A DNA stretch of 64,000 nt. It comes from Qingshengfaniella alkalisoli (lineage in GTDB: Bacteria > Pseudomonadota > Alphaproteobacteria > Rhodobacterales > Rhodobacteraceae). How positions within the stretch are numbered: the first letter of the stretch is position 1; every line of letters begins with the position of its first letter. The notes beneath the pieces are model-generated. The model had not been told where the DNA came from. It saw only the letters and a list, made by a program, of their open reading frames with translations, and ran no database searches. Positions 58,817 to 64,000 of this stretch are shown piece by piece. The DNA lies in contig NZ_CP042261.1 in NCBI RefSeq assembly GCF_007855645.1, positions 42,501 through 106,500 of the forward strand, in the 5' to 3' direction. The position numbers were made by a program, and so were the translations under genes.

Positions 58817-59911
58817 ATGACGGCAGAATTGACCATTCTCGGGCTGGAAAGCAGTTGCGACGACACCGGCGCAGCGGTGGTCCGCTTGCGCGGTAATGTA
58901 CCGGAAATCCTGTCCAACATCGTCATCGGGCAGGCGGAGTTGCACGAAGCATTCGGCGGAGTGGTACCTGAACTGGCCGCACGCGCGCATGCAGAAAAGA
59001 TCGACATCGCGGTTGAGCAAGCGTTAGATGCGGCTGGTCTAACGCTAGCGCAGGTGGACGCTGTCGCTGTAACCGCTGGACCCGGGTTGATCGGTGGAGT
59101 GCTGTCGGGTGTGATGTGCGCGAAAGGGATCGCTGCGGGGGCGGGATTGCCGCTGGTGGGCGTCAATCACCTGGCCGGGCACGCCCTGACGCCCCGGCTT
59201 ACCGATGGCTTGCCCTTTCCCTACCTGATGCTTCTGGTTTCTGGTGGGCACTGCCAGTTCCTGATTGCGCATGGGCCGGATCGTTTTGAGCGCCTTGGGG
59301 GGACCATCGACGATGCGCCGGGCGAAGCCTTTGACAAATGTGCGCGGCTTCTTGGCTTGCCGCAGCCCGGAGGACCAAGCGTCGAGAAGGCAGCCCGGAA
59401 TGGCGATCCGTCCCGCTTCACGCTGCCGCGCCCACTGCTCGACCGGCCCGGGTGCGACATGTCCTTCTCTGGTCTGAAGACCGCCTTGCTACGGGCGCGT
59501 GATGGCATAGTGGCTGAGAAGGGTGGCTTGACCCAACAGGACCGAAACGATTTGTGCGCGGGTTTTCAAGCAGCCGTAGCGGATGTGCTGTCCGAGAAGA
59601 CCCGCAGAGCGTTGGCCAGGTATCTTGAGCTGCAATCCGAAGCACCAGCCATCGCCGTTGCAGGGGGCGTTGCGGCCAACACGTTGCTACGGACCAGGTT
59701 GCAAGACGTGGCGGGCGAGGCCGGCACATCCTTCGTCGCGCCACCGCTGGCGCTTTGCACGGATAATGCGGCCATGATCGCCTGGGCCGGGTTGGAAATG
59801 TTTCGCACGGGGCGGCAATCAGGAATGGATCTGGCGGCGCGCCCACGCTGGCCGTTGGATGATCGCAGCCCTGCCTTGCTCGGGTCCGGCAAGAAAGGGC
59901 CGAAGGCCTGA
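58817..59911 (+). CDS. tsaD: tRNA N6-adenosine threonylcarbamoyltransferase TsaD
   Basis: The 364-residue protein starts [23 protein letters not shown]. It has the metal-binding pair H-x3-H in [13 protein letters not shown], the [10 protein letters not shown] motif and the ASKHA ATP-binding segments ([13 protein letters not shown]). It makes the t6A37 modification of tRNAs that read ANN codons. An upstream ATG at 58775 gives a longer but unlikely start. Confidence 0.96.
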   Translation: MTAELTILGLESSCDDTGAAVVRLRGNVPEILSNIVIGQAELHEAFGGVVPELAARAHAEKIDIAVEQALDAAGLTLAQVDAVAVTAGPGLIGGVLSGVMCAKGIAAGAGLPLVGVNHLAGHALTPRLTDGLPFPYLMLLVSGGHCQFLIAHGPDRFERLGGTIDDAPGEAFDKCARLLGLPQPGGPSVEKAARNGDPSRFTLPRPLLDRPGCDMSFSGLKTALLRARDGIVAEKGGLTQQDRNDLCAGFQAAVADVLSEKTRRALARYLELQSEAPAIAVAGGVAANTLLRTRLQDVAGEAGTSFVAPPLALCTDNAAMIAWAGLEMFRTGRQSGMDLAARPRWPLDDRSPALLGSGKKGPKA

Positions 59912-59983
59912 TTGTGCGAGAGGGCTTGCGATGTGTGGCGCTCTGGTTAAAGTCGGAGAAAGACTTTTAATTGGAAGACCTGT

Positions 59984-60256
59984 ATGCCTTACGCTCTGAT
60001 ATGCCTCGACAAAGAAGGGGCCATTGAGGTCCGCAAGAACAACCGAGAGGCGCATCTGGCCTATATCCAAGACACTGGCGTCGTGGCGCAAGCCGGTCCG
60101 TTTCTTGGCGATGACGGCATCATGATCGGGTCGCTGGTTATTCTGGATGTCGATGACCGTGCCGCCGCAGAACATTGGGCCGCAGGCGATCCTTACGCCA
60201 TTGCGGGCTTGTTCCAACGGGTCGAAATTTTTGCCTGGAAGAAAGTCGTCGGCTGA
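59984..60256 (+). CDS. YciI family protein
   Basis: The 90-residue protein matches YciI-like proteins: a ferredoxin-type fold with a conserved His (NREAHLAYI), AGPFLGDDG, and DPYAIAGLFQRVEIFAWKKVVG. The function is unresolved, with possible small enzymatic or chaperone roles. It follows tsaD by 72 bp. Confidence 0.88.
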   Translation: MPYALICLDKEGAIEVRKNNREAHLAYIQDTGVVAQAGPFLGDDGIMIGSLVILDVDDRAAAEHWAAGDPYAIAGLFQRVEIFAWKKVVG

Positions 60257-60327
60257 TTCCTGAGGGGTTGTGCTCGGGCTGACTTCTGGCGGGCTGCGCT
60301 TTGCGATGGCCAAGGAAAGGAGTTGTG

Positions 60328-60747
60328 ATGAGATACTGGCTCTTCAAATCCGAACCGTCCACATGGTCATGGGACGACCAACTTGCCAAGGGTGAGGTGG
60401 GCGAAGAGTGGGATGGCGTCCGAAACTATCAGGCGCGCAATCACATGCGCGACATGGCAATTGGGGATCGTGGCTTTTTCTATCACTCACAGAAAGAGAA
60501 GGCGATTGTCGGTATTGTCGAGGTCTGCGCTGAGGCTCACCAAGATAGCAAGACGGATGACGCGCGTTGGGAATGTGTGGACATCAAGGCGGTGAAACCC
60601 TTGGCAACGCCTGTTACGCTTGATCAATGCAAGTCTGAAGAAGCGCTGTCCGATATGGTTCTGGTCAACAACAGTCGCTTGTCCGTCCAGCCGGTCACCG
60701 CTGATGAATGGGCGCTGATCTGTCGGATGGGCGGTGTATCGCCGTGA
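60328..60747 (+). CDS. EVE domain-containing protein
   Basis: The 139-residue protein starts MRYWLFKSEPSTWSWDDQ, with WDGVRNYQARNHMRDMAIGDRGFFYHSQKEKAIVGIVEV and DIKAVKPL. This is the EVE domain, a PUA-related fold thought to bind modified bases. It has a GAAAGGAG site. It follows the YciI gene by 71 bp. Confidence 0.92.
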   Translation: MRYWLFKSEPSTWSWDDQLAKGEVGEEWDGVRNYQARNHMRDMAIGDRGFFYHSQKEKAIVGIVEVCAEAHQDSKTDDARWECVDIKAVKPLATPVTLDQCKSEEALSDMVLVNNSRLSVQPVTADEWALICRMGGVSP

Positions 60748-60783
60748 TGGCTGCGGGGCAGTCGAGAAACGGAGGCCGTTGAG

Positions 60784-61167
60784 ATGGAGTGGTTCAACTT
60801 GCTTCTGGCCGCCGCAGCGCCCTGGGTCTTTGGCGCAGCATGGTATGGCATCGTCGGCGAGCGCTGGATGCGCGCAGCGAAGATGACGAAAGAGCAGGTG
60901 GAAAACAAGAATCCGCTGCCCTTCGTGTTCAGCTATCTGTGCATGTTCTCTGTCGCTGCGATGATGAATTACGTCTTCGAGCGAGCCAACGTCACCGGCT
61001 TTCTGGATGGGACGCTGATGGGGGCGGGGCTGGGACTTTTCCTAACGCTGCCTTGGAGCGCCACAAACCACGTTTTCAGCGACCGCCACAAGGATCTGAT
61101 CTGGATCGATGGCGTGTTTTTTACCGTTGGCTGTGGGCTGATCGGTTTGGTTCTGGTTCTGTTCTGA
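60784..61167 (+). CDS. DUF1761 family membrane protein
   Basis: The 127-residue protein has four predicted membrane segments (LLLAAAAPWVFGAAWYGIVG, FVFSYLCMFSVAAMMNYVF, GLGLFLTLPWSATNHVFS, GVFFTVGCGLIGLVLVLF). It matches DUF1761, function unknown. It lies about 36 bp after the EVE gene. Confidence 0.85.
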   Translation: MEWFNLLLAAAAPWVFGAAWYGIVGERWMRAAKMTKEQVENKNPLPFVFSYLCMFSVAAMMNYVFERANVTGFLDGTLMGAGLGLFLTLPWSATNHVFSDRHKDLIWIDGVFFTVGCGLIGLVLVLF

Positions 61168-61178
61168 GAGGAAGAAAA

Positions 61179-61214
61179 AAGAAGGGTTTCCGAAACGACC
61201 CGGAAACCCTTCTT
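61179..61214. terminator. Perfect 14-bp hairpin, terminator between convergent genes
   Basis: The arms AAGAAGGGTTTCCG (61179-61192) and its reverse complement (61201-61214) enclose an 8-nt loop. An A-run (61175-61180) gives a U-run for transcripts on the minus strand, so it mainly terminates the DUF2853 gene about 130 bp away. It also faces the DUF1761 transcript but has no T-run on that side. Confidence 0.75.
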
Positions 61215-61347
61215 CCACCCCACGCGCCACCAGCGCACGTGTTCCAGAAATTCGGGTCCGGGCCATCCTAGCCGGACACCATGTTTCTATTCCACGCGAC
61301 GCAATAACGCAAAATCTAAGTGACTAAAAATAAGTTCAATTTCTGGA

Positions 61348-61689
61348 TCATCCGTAGACGGCTTCCTTACCGAAATGCTTCGCCAGAAGATAATAGACGA
61401 CCGCGCGATACTTGTTGCGTTCCGATTTGCCGTAGGTATCGAGCACCTTGTCGATTCCGTCGTTCAGTTGGGGGCCGTCCGCAAGCCCCAGCTTCTTGAT
61501 CAGGAAGTTGTTCTTGATGGTTTCAAGCTCACTTGGATCGCTGCCCGCAACCGTTTCTGCATCGGCGTTGTAGATGGCAGGGCCGCAGCCGATAGTGACT
61601 TTTGTCAGCAAGTCCATATCAGGCGTGACGCCGCACTTGTTTTTCAGGTCCCCGGCGTATTTCTCGATCAGCTCGTCGCGTTTGCCCAT
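61348..61689 (-). CDS. DUF2853 family protein
   Basis: The 113-residue protein has the DUF2853 pattern (KRDELIEKYAGDLKNKCGVTPDMDLLTKVTIGCGPAIYNADAETV and NKYRAVVYYLLAKHFGK). The function is unknown. It has a GGAGGAAAT site before the ATG at 61689. Confidence 0.88.
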   Translation of the reverse strand: MGKRDELIEKYAGDLKNKCGVTPDMDLLTKVTIGCGPAIYNADAETVAGSDPSELETIKNNFLIKKLGLADGPQLNDGIDKVLDTYGKSERNKYRAVVYYLLAKHFGKEAVYG

Positions 61690-61835
61690 ATCCCATTTCC
61701 TCCTGTTCGTTGAGCGGTTGTCGGTGCGTCAAGACTATTCATGCATCTGCGTCCGTCAAAGAAATTCTTTAATGCGTGACAGTTGCGCGAAGAAATGGCA
61801 CGAATTTACTGAAGGTAACGCCGAAGGAGCGGATC

Positions 61836-62261
61836 ATGGGACTGTTCAGTTTTCTGAAAGGCAAAGGGAAGAAGGTAGGTGCAGCCAGCGCCGATGAAGC
61901 ACCCGCTGCCGAAGACCTGAAAAAGGAAGTCAAGGGCCTTGGCCTTGACGACAGTGGTCTTGATATCGTGGTTGATGGTGACAAGGTTAAAATCACGGGC
62001 GAAGCCAAGGATCAGGAAACCAAGGAAAAGGTTATTCTGGCGGTCGGTAATGTCGAAGGCGTCGCCGCCGTAGAGGACGAAACTCCCGGCGACGAGCCAG
62101 TGTTTCACACTGTCGAAAAGGGTGACACGCTTTGGGCGATTTCAGAAAAGACGTTGGGCAACGGGTCGCGCTACAACGAGATTTTCGAAGCAAATAAGCC
62201 GATGTTGACCGATCCCGACAAGATTTACCCGGGCCAGGTTCTGCGTATCCCCGTCAAGTAA
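61836..62261 (+). CDS. BON and LysM domain protein (Kbp/YgaU-like)
   Basis: The 141-residue protein starts MGLFSFLKGKGKKVG. A BON domain (VVDGDKVKITGEAKDQETKEKVILAVGNVEGVAAVED) is followed by LysM (FHTVEKGDTLWAISEKTLGNGSRYNEIFEANKPML, YPGQVLRIP). The order equals that of E. coli Kbp, a potassium-binding protein. No signal peptide is seen. The start follows a GGAGCGG site. Confidence 0.9.
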   Translation: MGLFSFLKGKGKKVGAASADEAPAAEDLKKEVKGLGLDDSGLDIVVDGDKVKITGEAKDQETKEKVILAVGNVEGVAAVEDETPGDEPVFHTVEKGDTLWAISEKTLGNGSRYNEIFEANKPMLTDPDKIYPGQVLRIPVK

Positions 62262-62348
62262 ATGCTACCTGGAGGGGCGTGGAACCGGCGCGCCTCCGTA
62301 CGCCTATCTCGGGCGTGAACAACCGAAATAAAGAACAGCCCAGCCAGT

Positions 62349-63773
62349 ATGATTCATCCTGTTATTTTGTGTGGAGGTTCGGGAACGCGCCTTTGGCCCT
62401 TGTCCCGCAAGGACTACCCAAAGCAATTCGCCAGAATCTTCGGAGAGGAAAGCCTGTTTCAGGCGTCGGTTCGACGTGCTTCGGGTGATTGCTTCGCGCA
62501 GCCTGTTATCCTGAGCCATTCGGATTTCCGGTTTCTTGCTGCTGAGCAGCTGTCTGCCTTGGGAATCGAGAAGGCGACCATTATTTTGGAACCCGAGGCC
62601 AGAAACACTGCCCCGGCAATCCTCAGTGCGGCGTTGTATCTGGATTCAGAAGGCTGCGGAGAGGACGTGATGCTGGTTGCGCCGTCTGATCATGTGATCC
62701 GTGACGTGCAGGCCTATCATCAGGCGCTCGACGCCGGGGCCGATGCGGCGCGGAAGGGGCGGCTCGTGACCTTCGGGGTCAAGCCTGCACGAGCGGAAAC
62801 GGGATATGGGTATCTGGAACTCGACGACGCACCAGATAGCTTCGGTGCTCATGCAGTTCCGGTCACGCACTTCGTTGAGAAACCGGACGCAAGCCGCGCG
62901 GCAGAAATGTTCGCGTCAGGCCGCTATATGTGGAATGCGGGCATCTTCATGTTCCGTGTCCGTGACATCATCGCTGCGTTCGAGACGTGTTCAGCTAGTA
63001 TGGTCGGGCCGTGCCGCGAAGCCGTGGACAACGCCCGCCCCGATCTGGGGTTCATCCGGTTGGACGAAGCGGCGTACGCTAGAACCCCCGAGGACAGCAT
63101 TGACTATGCAGTCATGGAAACGGCCGACAATGTCAGTACCGTTCCGGTCGACTGCGGCTGGTCTGATCTGGGGGCGTGGGATGCGGTGTGGCATGAGATG
63201 ATGCCTGACGCCCATGGCGTGGCGAAGAGCGGTGCCGTGACTCAGTTGGACTGTCACAACACGCTGCTGCGATCCGAGGAAAACGGCCCGCATCTGGTTG
63301 GCGTCGGCCTCGAAAACACGGCTGTGGTCGCGATGGGGGATGCCGTCCTTGTGGCCGATATGAGCGATCTTCAGAAGGTCAAAGTGGCGGTCCAGCGCTT
63401 GAAAGACCAGGGCGTGCCACAGGCGGAAACCTTCCCTCGCTGCTACCGTCCTTGGGGTTGGTATCAAACGTTGGCCTTGGGCGAACGTTTTCAGGTCAAG
63501 CAGATCATGGTTCCGCCAGGACGACAGCTATCGCTGCAATCCCATGTTCATCGCGCGGAGCACTGGGTTGTGGTGGCAGGCAGTGCGAATGTCACCATCG
63601 GGGAGGAGGTCCAGCTGGTTTGCGAGAACCAGTCTGTCTACATTCCCATCGGCACGGTTCACCGGCTGGAAAATCCCGGAAAGGTCGATCTGCACCTGAT
63701 CGAGGTGCAGACCGGCAGCTATCTCGGTGAAGACGACATCGTGCGGTATGAAGATATCTACAACCGCGCCTAA
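62349..63773 (+). CDS. Mannose-1-phosphate guanylyltransferase/mannose-6-phosphate isomerase
   Basis: The 474-residue bifunctional protein has GGSGTRLWPLSRKDYPKQF (nucleotide-binding loop), the VEKPDASRAAEMF segment, and a C-terminal cupin isomerase (RPWGWYQTLALGERFQVKQIMVPPGRQLSLQSHVHRAEHW). It makes GDP-mannose for surface polysaccharides. A glycosyltransferase-like gene follows convergently. Confidence 0.95.
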   Translation: MIHPVILCGGSGTRLWPLSRKDYPKQFARIFGEESLFQASVRRASGDCFAQPVILSHSDFRFLAAEQLSALGIEKATIILEPEARNTAPAILSAALYLDSEGCGEDVMLVAPSDHVIRDVQAYHQALDAGADAARKGRLVTFGVKPARAETGYGYLELDDAPDSFGAHAVPVTHFVEKPDASRAAEMFASGRYMWNAGIFMFRVRDIIAAFETCSASMVGPCREAVDNARPDLGFIRLDEAAYARTPEDSIDYAVMETADNVSTVPVDCGWSDLGAWDAVWHEMMPDAHGVAKSGAVTQLDCHNTLLRSEENGPHLVGVGLENTAVVAMGDAVLVADMSDLQKVKVAVQRLKDQGVPQAETFPRCYRPWGWYQTLALGERFQVKQIMVPPGRQLSLQSHVHRAEHWVVVAGSANVTIGEEVQLVCENQSVYIPIGTVHRLENPGKVDLHLIEVQTGSYLGEDDIVRYEDIYNRA

Positions 63774-63779
63774 GGCAAT

Positions 63780-64000
63780 TTACGCCTGGACACGCTGATA
63801 CGCAGCAATCAGCGTGTCTACCTGATAGTCCCAGCCAAGCTCGTTCTCGACGCGCGCCCGCCCAATGCGGCCCATCTTCGCGGACTGCTCCGGGTCGTCC
63901 AGAAGGGACACAATTTTCCGTGCCATATCATGCGTGTCGTTTGGCCGCGCGTATAGCGACGCCTCCTGCGCGGAAAAGCGGCCCTCGGTGACCTCGAACT
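63780..64000 (-). CDS. Glycosyltransferase, group 1-like, C-terminal end (partial)
   Basis: The minus strand reads FEVTEGRFSAQEASLYARP, then NDTHDMARKIVSLLDDPEQSAKMGRIGRARVENELGWDYQVDTLIAAY and a stop at 63780-63782. This is the C-terminal pattern of GT4-type glycosyltransferases (DPEQSAKMGRIGRARVEN). The 5' part is outside the window. It probably contributes to surface polysaccharide synthesis with the GDP-mannose enzyme. Confidence 0.75.
   Translation of the reverse strand, partial: FEVTEGRFSAQEASLYARPNDTHDMARKIVSLLDDPEQSAKMGRIGRARVENELGWDYQVDTLIAAYQRVQA

Overview
The window looks like a chromosome segment of a Roseobacter-type (Rhodobacterales) alphaproteobacterium. Three things suggest this: a 23S-5S-tRNA-fMet rRNA tail; the gene order murA-DUF2948-hisD-infA-maf-RNase E/G-yacG-tRNA-Phe with hemD-mitofilin-hemY nearby; and an imuA-imuB-dnaE2 mutagenesis cassette. 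The family assignment is an inference from gene order and protein style, not from a database search.

Region 1 (1-1615) is the end of an rRNA operon. Region 2 (about 1604-30247) is best read as a genomic island inserted at the 3' end of tRNA-fMet. A 19-bp direct repeat of the tRNA end plus 7 bases recurs at 30229-30247, next to what looks like a displaced tRNA terminator. The island carries: (a) a TRAP transporter with an enolase-superfamily enzyme and an SDR, facing an IclR regulator fused to an SMP-30-like domain; (b) a patch crowded with mobile elements (intact IS21, IS1182 and IS1111-type elements, and pieces of a tyrosine integrase, a serine recombinase, an IS5 element and an IS481 element), which surrounds a 1562-residue nuclease-STAND ATPase that is a good candidate antiphage gene; (c) a hexuronate-like uptake and breakdown operon (ABC transporter, isomerase, dehydrogenases, uxaB-like gene, uxaA cut off by an IS481 piece) controlled by a GntR regulator with a striking double-palindrome operator.

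Region 3 (30254-41969) is an iron/heme locus: a MarR regulator, a TonB-dependent receptor, hmuSTUV for hemin import and use, and the divergent hmuR receptor followed by a secreted protein of unknown role and a tightly overlapping exbB-exbD-exbD-tonB set. The second ExbD has Asn in place of the proton-carrying Asp. Region 4 (41970-48664) holds the SOS mutagenesis genes flanked by IS5 and IS3 remnants. Region 5 (48665-64000) is core genome: tRNAs, murA, hisD, infA, maf, RNase E/G, yacG, a serine-recombinase remnant between tRNA-Phe and a tRNA-Thr, heme-biosynthesis genes, tsaD, small conserved proteins, a mannose-1-phosphate guanylyltransferase gene and the tail of a glycosyltransferase gene.

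The main functional themes are uptake of sugar acids (TRAP and ABC), heme iron acquisition energised by a dedicated TonB system, and phage defence or mutagenesis functions in DNA reshaped by insertion sequences.
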